Shown here in pieces: positions 33,193 to 44,600 of a DNA stretch of 64,000 nt. Source of the stretch: Lentinus brumalis (taxonomy: Eukaryota > Basidiomycota > Agaricomycetes > Polyporales > Polyporaceae); contig MARA01000012.1 of the NCBI GenBank assembly GCA_001792895.1, positions 930,001 through 994,000 of the forward strand, in the 5' to 3' direction. The first letter of the stretch is position 1. Every line of letters starts with the position of its first letter. Below the pieces are notes generated by a model, which saw only the letters and a program-made list of their open reading frames with translations, was not told the origin of the DNA and ran no database searches. The position numbers were made by a program, and so were the translations under genes.

Positions 33193-35078
33193 CTAATGGA
33201 CGTGCCCGAGGATGCGTCGGTAGTCCGCGACGACGCCCTGGAACGTCTCCTCGAGCTTCTGCTGGCGCTCCTGCTTGTCAAGCTGCATGAGAATCTCCTG
33301 CGTGACACGCTGTCAGCACCCCACGGTCCCAGATCGCAACTGGGCACATACGTAGTTGAACCGGTACAGCCGCTCCTTGACTTGCAGCCGGTACGCACGC
33401 TGCGCACGCTCGTCGGTGATGTCCATGTTTCGGAGGATGAGCATCTCGACCAGTCGGTGGAACTGCCGCTGTAAGCACCCGTACGAGCCACAGCCGAGAC
33501 AAACAGGAACGCCACAGATACAGACCAATCCGGACCAACACCACAGAGCAGACGAGGCGTATGTCAGCACATCTGGAGGCGTGTATGGTGGCTCGGGATA
33601 CGCACCCCTGCGATCTTCAGATCCGTCCGCCACTTCTCGAGCCAGGAGCGCTCGGCCGGAGGGCCCATCTTGCCCGCCCCTGCACGTATTGACCGGGCCT
33701 TGCCGCCGCGCGCCTTGCGGCCGTTTCCTACGCCGCCAACTTTGCCGCCATTGCTGGAGATGGCTTCGGGCCCGAAACCTTCGCGCATGAACTTCTCGTT
33801 CGCGAGTAGCATCTTGAGGTCATTTCGGTCGCGGAGGTCCTCGAACGCTTCCGCGGGGTCCTCCACTGTGAGCTCCGCAATGCGCGGATGCGCGAGAACG
33901 TGTTGGTAGATGGCGGTGTACAGGGCGGAGCCGTGACCGTCCTGCTGGTAAGGCGGAAGGATGAGGAATTGCGAGATTCGTAGCCGGACACGTTCAGGGA
34001 AGCAGTAGAAGGGGTATAGTGTCGAATAGCCGACAAAGTGATAGGTGAAGACGTCCGGCGAGGAACGCCGCCGACGTTTCTCGTAAAGGACGGCAAACTC
34101 CCAAGTCTCCTCGTCTTCGCTGATCAAGGAGCCGCCCTCGATGTACAGCAGGACGAATAGTTGCATTCGACGATGATATTCGCGGAAGCCCGGTGTCTTC
34201 CAGGTGCTCTGGAATGAGAGAGGTCAGTCAAGGTCAAGCGAGGTCAGGCAAGCCGTCTAGCACAGGACAAGCATTTCGCTCTGAGGCAGCATAGAGGCAG
34301 ACCTGGAGCAGCGTCTCGAACGGTCTGGCCCGCACGCGACAGCTTCAAGGGCAGCACCGAGGTGGCCCAGCGAGAGCCAGCGCGCCACCAACGACGGAGT
34401 AACAGATGAACGCGCACTCACATGGTACACTTCGAAATCGACAGTCTCCTCGTCATCTGGACCGAGTACTTGCGGGATGGAGATGTTCTTCCCCTTCGGA
34501 AGAGTTGTCGCGGCGCGTGTGTAGGAGTAGATCTTCTCGCCGTAAGGCTTGAAGTGGGTGGCATCGTGTTCGACGCGTTCCAGGAACTCCTTCTCGTCAG
34601 TCAAGTGGTCGGGTGCAAGGAACTTGGACAGGGTAGGTTCGATCTCGTCTACCGCGGATGAGGATGGAAGTCGTTCTGAGTAGCGCACGGTGAGGTGTTG
34701 TGCGAGCGACCCCGACGCGAACTTGAGCTGCGGAATGATGAGCGGCGTGTGCGAGAGCGCGACATGCCACGCGTACCTGCACGGAGAGGTCTTTGTAGCC
34801 GTATATTTTCTCCTCTTCGCCGAATATCTGGAGGCAGCGCATTTGCTTGCGAGCGTAGCGCATGGTGTAGAGACACGTACTGGATAGGTGAACGTGGGGT
34901 GGAAGCCCTCGTACACTTCCCGCGACCACAGGGAGGCCTTATCCTCCGGGGCACGCACTGGAGGGCCACAGGCTCACGGTGAGCTCGACACCGACGACGA
35001 CGACGACAACGATGACAAACCTAATGAGAGGGACAGAGCCTCGTTGGCGTCCGCCGTCCAGGCTGTTGCAGAGGTCAT
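33193..35078 (-). CDS. HAT1: Histone acetyltransferase type B catalytic subunit
   Basis: Roughly 470 aa in about seven exons, starting at 35078. It acetylates newly made histone H4 (known for the family at K5/K12) together with a WD40 partner before chromatin assembly. The N-terminal HAT1 domain reads EALSLSLVRAPEDKASLW, YPIFGEEEKIYGYKDL and SGSLAQHLTVRYSE. The GNAT core has WEFAVLYEKR, the acetyl-CoA loop LILPPYQQDGHGSALY, and TVEDPAEAFEDLRDRND, a signature of the family. The C-terminus is RQFHRLVEMLILRNMD, then a helical YRLQVKERLYRFNY and a coiled end. An Ala/Gly/Lys-rich linker sits at 33640-33760. Intron 1 contains a GAC/GTC microsatellite. The gene is divergent from RAD1 with 306 bp between the start codons. 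Confidence 0.93.
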
Positions 35079-35384
35079 GGTGGGAGGAGAGAGAGAGGGA
35101 CGGGCGGGCGCGATGGGGAAGTCGCGTCCATATCCTCGGCCGGCCTAGATTCGCTATCACGCTTTGTCACGTCACACGTGCCGGCTGTCACGCTGCCCAT
35201 TAAGACGCGTCGAGGCGCGTTTCCCGGGCTCTCACGTCTCCTCCTCCACATGGATCTAGCTTGACTGTGTACGCGCCTGCATACACACGCCGCAGCACTG
35301 GGAGTGCGCATATATCCACATTACGAGGCACATCGCCCAGCAGGCACGCGCGCGGAGGCAGTCGCACCCCAGAACCTACTTGCC

Positions 35385-37852
35385 ATGTCGGACGAGCAGC
35401 CTAGAGTGGGTCTCCCCATCTCGGCACAGGCAACCACATCTGGAAGATCACTGACGACTGCATCCAGGTCCTCACAGCGTCCGTCGCGGACTTCAGGTAC
35501 TTTGCGGCCCTTCTTCGAGGCGTCAACTTCGCAAACGTAACCGTTATCCCGCGCTCTTCCCCGCCCATCCTGATGCCACCTTCGCCATAGCGCGCAAGCG
35601 TTCTGATAACCCCCGACGGTATCACTGTCGTCGTTGAGGAGGCCAGAGTTCTCGTAGGTGAGCACCCTGCAGATCACACCGGATTGTGCTTCTCTGTGGT
35701 TCTCGTGCGACCGGCGTGCCCATTGCCCTGCTTCTCGTCGGCCTAGAGGCTTTCCCCGCTCTTGCGCCCCACATACCCGTTCTGGTCAACCGCAGAGTCT
35801 CCGGCGCACACGACATACACTAGCCAATACCTCGCTGATGATTCTGTGATTGCACCCCGAAATACATGCCGCGAACACTCACCCTGAAACTCGCGCTGAT
35901 GTTGGGTCTATTGTGACACGACCGGTGACATGATACGGTCTGGTCTGGGATCTATGCCACAATTGTGCGCAGTAGGAGAAGAAGCGTGCCGCAGGTTGCG
36001 CATTCGCCGAAATAGACGCACTCAGTCCCATGCTGACAGCGCTGCCTGTCTTCCACTAGATCCGCACTCTGTGCGTCCAGATCCATTTGGAAGGGACTTT
36101 ACTGCGTCAGACCTGCTTCTGATAAACATATAGCAGCTGGGAACGGTTCGTGTCAGAATAGACCTAAGTTGCCATCTGTGGCCAGCATCGTTCATTGCTC
36201 GGTGTCAAGTGTCAGCCACCGGTTCTCCTGCTTTCGCTTGAACGCAGTATATGCTGGGCCCCTCAACATCATATGATGCACACTCAGAGCCTCAGATTGA
36301 GAGGATGTTGCGGTGTTCCGCCAAGCGTTGACAACACCGTTCTATCTCTGTTGTGATGATGAGAAGGGGACCCGCCTCGTCAGACGTTTGCTCCCGCAAG
36401 CAGCTCCTCAAGACAAGGACAGGCTCCTGATGCAGACATGTCATAGCCTTTCGCTCCTCTGTCGCTCATGCACATTGTCCAGTGTCCAGGTGCCCACTCA
36501 CTCTCAGGCGAGGTGTTACAGGCGGCTGCAGTTGGGCATTTCACTTTCTATTAAATCGGTTCTCGCGCGAGAAATGCGTACCCGACCAGGCTCTGATGCC
36601 ACCGCTCTTGCGATCTCCCAGGAACCGCGTTTGTCTTCAAGCACGTCTTCGACGAGTTCGCATACAATCCCGAAGCCGATGCTCCGAGTCAAGACTCGGA
36701 GCGATCCCACTACGAACGCCAGGAAGGTGAAGACATGACCACCGCCTTCGAGATCCCCCTCAACACGCTCATGGATTGCCTCAACATCTTCGGCACCGCC
36801 AGTGCGATGCCCGGCTCCTCGTCTAAGAAGAAGAAGAAGAAGGGTGGAGATGACGACGACGACGACGCTGGAGGGGGCATGGGTGGTGACCGCAGAGATA
36901 AGGGCAAAGGCCGTGCGGATGCGGCAGCTGACAATTCGCGCCTCGACCAGTGGTTTGCGCCCGCGAAGGGCACCACCGGCATGCGCATGTCGTATGCGGG
37001 GCGAGGCCATCCGCTCACGCTGCTTGTGTACGTCAAGGTTTCGTGCTGCGGTCGTGTGTCGCGAGGGGTACTAAACCTTGTTTCCTGTTCATGTTCGTGC
37101 AGGACCGAGGAGGCGGGTGGGCCCACAGCGATCTGTGAGATTACGACGTGGGATTCGGAGCCACGCCTGGATCTCACCTTTGACCATGACCGCGCGTACG
37201 TCTTCGCCTTCGGTGCCTTGAAATGTTAACTTCGCTGACAAACGTGACTCGCCACCATCAGTGCCATGAGGATCATCCTGAAAGTGAGTCTTCGCTGTAT
37301 CTCTCACCATTGCAGGTGCTGAGGTCTCTTGGTCCGACAGTCCTCGTGGCTCCGCGAGGCGCTCTCTGAACTCGACCCTACGTCCGAGAAGCTCACCATC
37401 ATCTGCAACCCCCCTCCCCCGGGCAACCGCACCGTGCGCAACGCACCGCCATGCCTTCGTCTGCGAGCGGTCGGGCAGTTCGGGACAACAGAGTTGGATT
37501 ACCCGAATGACCGCGAAGTGATCGAGACATGCGAGTGTCCGCAGACGATATCCTACACGTACGTACACCTTCCCCGATGTCGCCGCCCCGCCACTGATGA
37601 GTGTCGTGCACTGGCAGGTACAAGTTCTCGCATATATCGCGGGCGATGCGGGCGCTGCAGATTTCGCATAAGACGTCGCTCCGGATTGAAGACCAGGGAA
37701 TGCTCAGCATGCAATTCATGATGCTGACACAGAAGCGTCGTGGCGAGGGTCAACAGCCTGCGTTCGTGCAAATTGAGGTAAGACCTACTTCTTCCTGTGT
37801 GTTCAGGGACCGAAATTCATCGTCAAGACAGTGTCTGCCCCTCGAAGACTAG
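35385..37852 (+). CDS. RAD1: Checkpoint clamp subunit Rad1 (9-1-1 complex)
   Basis: PCNA-like subunit of the Rad9-Rad1-Hus1 clamp that signals DNA damage to the ATR pathway in the nucleus. About nine exons, beginning 35385-35405, 35468-35536, 35591-35657 and 36622 onward. Landmarks in order are SVADFRYFAALLRGVNFAN, GITVVVEEARVLVGTAFVF, FEIPLNTLMDCLNIFG and RMSYAGRGHPLTLL. They continue with SSWLREALSELDPTSEKLTI, TTELDYPNDREVIETCEC, YKFSHISRAMRALQISHKTS and LSMQFMMLTQ. The protein ends CLPLED. All match Rad1 across fungi and animals. Two oddities are a 964-bp third intron among introns of about 40-70 bp, and a charged insert (K6, then D6, Gly-rich) between FGTASAMPG and GTTGMRMSY. The start exon of seven codons is modelled and could be revised. 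Confidence 0.9.
35658..36621 (+). other. Exceptionally long intron of RAD1
   Basis: The intron runs from GTGAGC after codon GTA-G to CTCCCAG before GA-ACC-GCG, and rejoins VLVGTAFVF in frame. At 964 bp it is over ten times longer than the neighbouring introns. It holds no open frame I recognise, no clear terminal inverted repeat, and only a weak coincidence of CTGCAG hexamers near each end. Confidence 0.75.
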
Positions 37853-37998
37853 ATCGCTTTACGCTCCCCAGTGCTCGCAACCTTTCTTGCTGTCATGTAT
37901 CCATAGTCGATTTCCCTCTTTTTGCAGCATATACTGAAGCAGCCAAGTAATTGAGCGAGGGTCATAACCGTCTATGTGATTACCAAGACGAGAGTACA

Positions 37999-39159
37999 CT
38001 ACAATAGGCCATCGAAGTCGTTGGCAGCCTGAGACTTCGAGGGCGGGAGCTCTGGAGCAGGTGAAGACTTCTTCTGGGGTGACGGAAGGTAGTCCGCGAT
38101 AACGGAGTCGAAGTCTGCAGTTTCTTTCGGAACTGCGACAATCCATGAGCCTGCTGCCACGAAAAGGGTCGAAGAGCACGGACTCACCTGCGGCCGCGCG
38201 CGCCTTTATCGACGCATCGAGCATGTTAGCCACAATAAGCCTGCGGATCGCCGCACCGTCCAGGGCAGCGGCCTGCTCCTGCTTCGCTCCGGTCTTCGCG
38301 TCGGTCTTTGCGTCGGGCGCGGGTGCTTCGCGGTAGGTGCCCAATGGCGCGGACGCGAGCCCAAGGTGCGTGAGGACATCGCCCTTGGTGAGCATGCCGC
38401 GCACACCCGTGCCCTTGATCTTGTCGACGTCTCCCTGCGTGATGCCGTGCTCCTGTATTAGGCGGAGGACGGACGGGAAGAGCGGACGGGAGGTCTTGGG
38501 GATTTCGTGATGTGTCTGGGGAGGAGCGGACGTCTTCTTGGCGGCGGTGGGTGTGGGCTGCGAGGAAGCGGACGAGGAGGGTTGGGCGGTGGGTTCGGGT
38601 TGAGATGGCTTTGTAGAGGACGCGGGCTCGTCTGCGGGTACCTCAAGGTTGGAGATGTCGTCGCCCTCTTCCGCGAGGAGGGCTATGGTCTTCCCCACCG
38701 GTATATTCTTCGCGCCATCAGGAGCCTACACGTTCGCCATTGGCACATAGAACATTTAAGCCATCTCGAGGCACGCACCAAGATCTTCCCCATGACACCG
38801 TCATCCTGCGCCTCGACGTCAATCGTGGCCTTGTCCGTCTCCTGCAATGTCGAGTGGGCCCGTCAGCGCGCTCTGTCTGACGAACCTTGGGGTTGCAGAC
38901 GTACAATCTCCAAGAGCACGTCCCCAGCTGCAAACGTGTCGCCCTCCTTCACCTTCCACGACGCAATCCCTCCTTCCGTCATCGTCGGCGACATGGCAGG
39001 CATCGCGAATTTCGAGACCGCGTTCCGCGCCGCGGTCATGTGCATCCCTGAAGAGATCGACATTCAGCTACGATGCCTCGCTCTCTCACTGTTGCACTCA
39101 CAGCTTCTGCTCGACGTCGAGCGAAGGGCCACCTTCGAGACGTGGTGGAGGGACTGCAT
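37999..39159 (-). CDS. PDX1: Pyruvate dehydrogenase complex protein X component (E3-binding protein)
   Basis: About 310 aa. Five exons were modelled, from 39159 to 37999. Exon 1 gives [20 protein letters not shown], a basic, Ser/Arg-rich mitochondrial targeting sequence. The lipoyl domain follows ([18 protein letters not shown], then [17 protein letters not shown] with the lipoyl-lysine DKA). A long Pro/Ser/Thr linker comes next. The peripheral subunit-binding domain ([20 protein letters not shown], then [14 protein letters not shown]) follows. There is no acyltransferase catalytic domain with its HxxxDG motif, and the protein ends about 45 residues after WIVAVPKE. That architecture is the fungal Pdx1 type, which recruits dihydrolipoamide dehydrogenase (E3) to the complex in the mitochondrial matrix. 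It is convergent with RAD1 (146 bp apart). Confidence 0.9.
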
Positions 39160-40276
39160 TTTGGTGGTGGTCAAGGTCGTACGTTTCACAAGACGCGCTG
39201 AGCTCACCTACGCTGCTCGGCGTCAAGCTCGTCACAGCGCGTCTCGGGCGCCTACTGCTCCGGCGGAACCCGGCACGCGTGGTTTACATACATGCCCGAT
39301 CGTGCTTACAGTAACCTCCACTTGAGTAAGTAGGTATCCAATCTCTGGAGTCATCTCTGTGCGGTGGGCCCAAACTTCCAAGACTCAGCCAGCTCCGTGC
39401 GGGTGGTGGTATCTCTCTGGATTTACTGTGAGTGTATTTGATTGCTGTGACCGGCCCTGCCCTTCGTCCTCGCCTGAGTCGCCTCAATTCTTTGCGATCT
39501 AGCTAGCATATCGACCCCTCAGCCTGCCGCGGTCCACAAGGATGGTCGAGCCCCTTGCCGAGTCAAGCGGGCACATCATATATATTACACTTACTGGTAC
39601 CACGGCTCCAATACCGTGCTCTTTTGCCTTTACCTTCTGGTTGTAACTTGTCCGGGAGGCGGAGAGCTGTCTGCGGTCCGAAGCTGGACAGACGCCAAGT
39701 TGTCATGGGCCAGCCCTCAATTGTACGACCCGGGTGTCGACGAAGTTGTCCTGGGCTGTGAATGAGATCAAGTTCCAGGTCGTGCTGATCTCCTCACGGG
39801 CATGGCCCGGTATCGTTCCTGCAGTGGACGATCGTGACGAGGCACACCGCCCCTACCACAACTCTATAGATTGCATTCGCCCAACGATTCCTGGACACCG
39901 ATTGCGACGGGTTCCGGAGACACTACCTCGTTTAAGTCAAGTATCATTTTGTGGACTGCCAGGGAACACTCGTATCCCCATCGTTCACGCCGCCAAATAT
40001 CCAGCAATGTCACCTTGATTGGAAGTTATGGGTGCTTGGCATGCAACGGCCTGAGACGATTCAGCCCGGGCCCTTGGCGGCGATTGGAAGCTCATGTACG
40101 AAGGCACCGCGGGATTTGGGTGGGGCTCACACCGACCACGCGTATGAAGCGAGGTTGCTGGCGGAGATGGAGGCAAGGGCGATGGCGAGATGAGAGCTGG
40201 AGTTGCTTCCAACAGGACAAGCCGGAGCTCGTTTCAGAGACTGTCACTAGCGGTATGAGCGATCAGTCTATCTTTC
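39160..40276. other. Intergenic, nothing recognised
   Basis: About 1.1 kb between PDX1's start and the nucleotidyltransferase-like gene's end. Short frames on both strands lack codon bias and similarity. No repeats or RNA genes were recognised. Confidence 0.45.
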
Positions 40277-41022
40277 TTAATCAGTGTTGTGTCTCATTGT
40301 TGGTTTATCGTGAGTTGCCTCAACATCAAACGCGAAGAAGGTATGTCCGCTTAGTAGAAGATTCGCACGTCTAACAGTGTTGTAGATATCACATACAAGA
40401 GTCTGATCTGTTATATTGCACCCGCAACCGCTTCCTCCTCGGTGGGACATAACATCCTCCTGCGATGGTGGTCGAGTGGGGCTGACTTGCACGCTAGCAA
40501 AGCCGTTAAGTGATTGAATCATGGCGGCCATCTTGATGCCGTTGCTGGCGCAATGATGCAGGAGAAAGATGATGTCTTCAGCATCACTGGCCCTCTTGAC
40601 ATCGCGGCTGCGGCTCAGGAGGCTCCTGCATTTCGCATCTAATATGCGGACGGAATGCAGAACATGCACGCCATCAACGGTGACTATGGGCGTAGCCGCA
40701 TCGAAGGAACCCTGAAACAGCGCGGGCGGCGATGGGATTTCGATGTCGACACCAGTAGCGGTGTGCTTGGTATGAAGTGTCCTAGATTCCACGGTAAACG
40801 CGCCGTGGTCCATGAGAAGCCGTCGCGAAACGGAGGTGGTGCCTTGGGGCACGACAAAGTCGATATCTTGGGTAAGGCGGCCCCACCCAGCAGGAGGCAC
40901 GCAGCACCTCCAACGAGCGCGTACGGGACATTGTCACCCATGGCATCGGCGACTGCTATAGCGGCGACTTGTATGGAGGTGACGGTAATGTCAGGAGTTC
41001 CCTGATCCATGGAGCGCGACAT
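40277..41022 (-). pseudogene. Nucleotidyltransferase-fold protein, frame-broken
   Basis: From ATG 41022 the frame gives an N-terminal helix and then YALVGGAACLLLG. Further on, in the neighbouring frame, come RLTQDIDFVVPQGT, GVDIEIPSPP, RILDAKCRSLLSR and SDAEDIIFLLHH. This order (GG motif, D-x-D metal site, later Asp strand, helical tail with K and DxxD) fits a MNT/AbiEii-like nucleotidyltransferase fold seen in many fungal genomes with unknown role. The frame changes by one base at a short G run near 40883-40890, and no intron explains it. It is either a pseudogene or a sequence error. The end is uncertain because a further intron near 40480 is possible. It is divergent from SCAP, with about 590 bp between them. 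Confidence 0.6.
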
Positions 41023-41614
41023 TGACAGTGCAGACACGGAGAGTCTATGTAGGATCGCTTTCAGATTTGTAGCTCCTGAGTCTGTAACCGACTCGGACTC
41101 ATGAGTGACTCGCAGTGAGAGTAAGCAAGCTTGTCTAGAAAAGCATCACACCTGGATTGCATCCGCCACTTGCCGGTCTTCTGTAATTGTTATCTGAATA
41201 GCTCTAGTCTTGAGTCTGCGCCTGCAAAGGTGTGCAAGGTAGGAGGTACTTAAGAAGGCCGCATGCATTGACCTGTATCCCACTTTTTGCTTACGTGAGA
41301 CCGCTCACGTACGGGTGCGAGCGCGCGAGATTCAGGCCGCCTGCGCGACCACAACGCGACCTTGTCGCCGCGCAAATGAGAGTCTCGGAGTGCTCGGAAC
41401 TCAATCTAAGGTCCACAAGGGATCGTTCAGACGTGAAAGGAACGTTGTCTGTCGCGCGTTCCGAGGTTGAGGTCGGGGGAAAGACTCCTGACGCCCAGGC
41501 TAGGCATTGGTCAAGCTCTTTGCCTTTCCCCGTCATCATGAATCTCCTCGTCTCGTCTATCTCTGTCTGAACATCGACCAGATCCTCCAGACCGACAGGA
41601 CGACCCGCGGAGGG

Positions 41615-44600
41615 ATGCACACGACGTTGGCGTCCGCGCTGCAACGCGCGAGGCTCACTGGAACACAGTTCTTCTATCGCTTCGGCATGTACGTATCTCC
41701 CCGTTTACTCTCTCCCCACACCGTGTTCAACCATCTCCAGCCACTGCGCAACCCATCAGATTCGTCTCATTCTCGTCTCCTCGGTCGTCATCACATCCCT
41801 CTTGTTCCCCGCTATCGGCAGCTACTACTCGTCCCAGACTCAGTACTTCGCCGGCTTCACCCTCCGTGTGCTCGACTCCTTCCTCACTCCCGACGACATC
41901 TCGAGCTACTTCGCGCAGCACGACCTACGACACCTATGGGAGGGTGATGCGGCCTTGCGCGTCAGGGGAGACTCCGTTGCCCGGGCGAGATGCGGGATGG
42001 AGGGTATTCTGCGTGAGGAACGCGTCTTGGTAGGCAGCATCTCTCCCGAGGAAGGTCTCGGGGCCCTTGACAAGAGTACTCTCCACGCTACCCTGAAACT
42101 CGAACACCGAATATCAGAAACTCTGTCTGGCCGCGGGATCCCCTGCCTACAGACACGCGCCGGGTCCTGCTTTGCTCTCAGTCCCTTGCTCTTCTGGAAC
42201 TATGACGAACAGATGCTCGCCAGCGACGTCAACGTCCTGGACACGCTCAACTTGGCTCACAACATATCTATCTCTGGCGTACCGATCACACCGGACATGG
42301 TGCTCGCGGGTCGTGAGCTTTTGGATCCGAACTCAGATCACATCGACGCTGCCATGTTCCTGGTTCTCACCTATTTCTTCCCCGAAACGGACTGTTTCAG
42401 CAAAGAGGGCATTTCCAGTGGTTGCACGCGTTGGAGGATGCCACGGGGAGTGCGGGCGAGCTCGTTGTTCTTGCGCAGGAGCCTCGTCTGATTGCTTTGG
42501 AGGTGAGCTGGTGATGCCCTCGCCCGATGCGACTTCTGACGTGGTCCGAACAGTATCGGCAACACGTGTCCCTGCGCAGCCGCTTCACTATTTTGTCGCT
42601 GTTCACATTTGTGACATACGCCGCTTTCAGCATCTACTGCTTCAAACTATTCCATCAAATGGACATGGTGCACTCCCGCATCGGTCTTGCATTCACGGGC
42701 CTGGTCGAGATCGTCGTCAGCACGATAACTAGTGTCAGTGTTTGCGCTCTCGTCGGCTTCCGCGTCACTATGGTGCCTTTGGAGTTGTTCCCAATCATCG
42801 TCGTATTCATCGGCGTGGAGAATATGGCTAACATCGTACGTTAGCGTGCTTGTGCTGATCCCACGACATATTGATGTTTTTGCAGGTCGACGCAGTGGTC
42901 AAAACATCCATAACTCTTCCTGTCAAGGAGCGGATCGCCCAAGGCCTCAGTCGAGCAGGGACTTCAAATACGCTCAAGGTTGTGGCCTACAACGCCGTCC
43001 TCGGTGTTATTGCCGCCTTCGCCAGCGGAGCGATCAGGCAGTTTTGCGCCTTTTCCATCGTCGTACTTGTGGCCCATTGGTTCTTGGTACACACGTTCTT
43101 TGTGACCGTCGTTTCTATCGACATTCAACGCCTGGAGGTGATGCAGATCTAACAACTGCGTGCAAAATATACTGGCTGACTCCTTACGCAGCTCGACGAG
43201 TTACTACGTCAAGGCACCAACCTCACTCCAACGACCATCACAGACCCGAGGAGGACTACTGTGCAGCCCTCCAAGTCGAAGATAGGTTCCACATGGCAGG
43301 CGTCGAGGGATCTCATGCGTGGTCGGCCCGGGAAGAACATCAGTTTATTTCTGGTAAGTCACAACTGCAAGCCTCTGCTCGTCCAGTCCTGATTTGGACT
43401 ATAGCTTCTGGCTATCACTGCTGCGCTCTACTACACTACGTCTCCCCAAGCGGTCGGGAGCACAGCGACGAAGGCACCGGCGCGGAACCCACTGGCGCAT
43501 CTGTCGAAGGGTCAGAATGTTGCGTCAGATACTGTCTCTCCCGCGCAGCGTGTATGGCAAATCCTCAATCCCCACGGAGACCCGCTAGTCCACGTTCGCA
43601 TCGAGTCGCCGACCATCCTCGTCCTTGGCGATACTGACACTCAGGTCCTGGACTCCGCTACCGCAGACACTGGGAAGCCTTCCAGACCACGCCCATCACG
43701 CTTCCGAGCCCGTATACTTCGCCCTCTGACATGGCTCCTCAAGACCTTCGTGATGCCCATCACCGGCACGACGCTGCTGCTGTATGGGCTCCTGCTGTAT
43801 CTCCTCAAAGATGCAGAGCTGCTGGAGGCGCAGAGGCACGCTGTTGAGCCGGAGTCCCCGACAACCGATGAGCCTACATCTGTGGAGGGCGGCATATCCT
43901 TCACGACTCTACCTCGCGCGTTTGCAACGGACGTGGACCTCATCGCCTCCAGTGAGGATGGGAAAACGGTCGCGACTGTCGGTCTGCAGAACGAGTTTGT
44001 CATCTGGCGAACCGAGACGCAGTCCCACGTCGTGGTCGATACCTCCAATTTTGTCCTCGGCAGTGCCAGCACGCCATCCGCTGCCACGACTATCACCGCG
44101 GTCGCTATGAATAACCTGGGTAACGTCTGCGCTGTTGGCACCGGCACTGGAACCATCGCCGTCTTCCTCATCGGGAAGGATCAGCTTAAGCCCCTTCCAC
44201 ACCTACAACTTGATCAGCTCACATACGGCGTCACTTCCCTTCACTTCACCAGCTCATTGAAGCCAGTAAACGGGGCGGCGCTCTCAAACCGGCCTACGAG
44301 CCCGGCGGCGGACTCGCCCTCACAGTTGACATGTCATCTCTACGCCTCGTACGAGAGCGACTACGTCGTTGAATGGGACATATTGGCTTTTGCTAGTCCC
44401 CGATACATCAGACCCTCACGGGCGGCGTCAGTCATGAAGTCTATGCTCCTCCCTATCCAGGCGGACGGTCGGCTCGTCGTTGGCTTCTCCTTGGACGACG
44501 GAGTGTTCGAATTGTGCGACGTCAACGGGACAAACCCGGTGGTTGCAGGCGAATGTTCCATCCCAGCAGGCAACCCCTCAGACCAGGTCGCTAGGGCACA

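Noticed and set aside
41100..41200. ATCACACC as a possible sterol-response element upstream of SCAP
   Set aside because: It differs from the ATCACCCCAC-type consensus at key positions and occurs once, so it is no better than chance.
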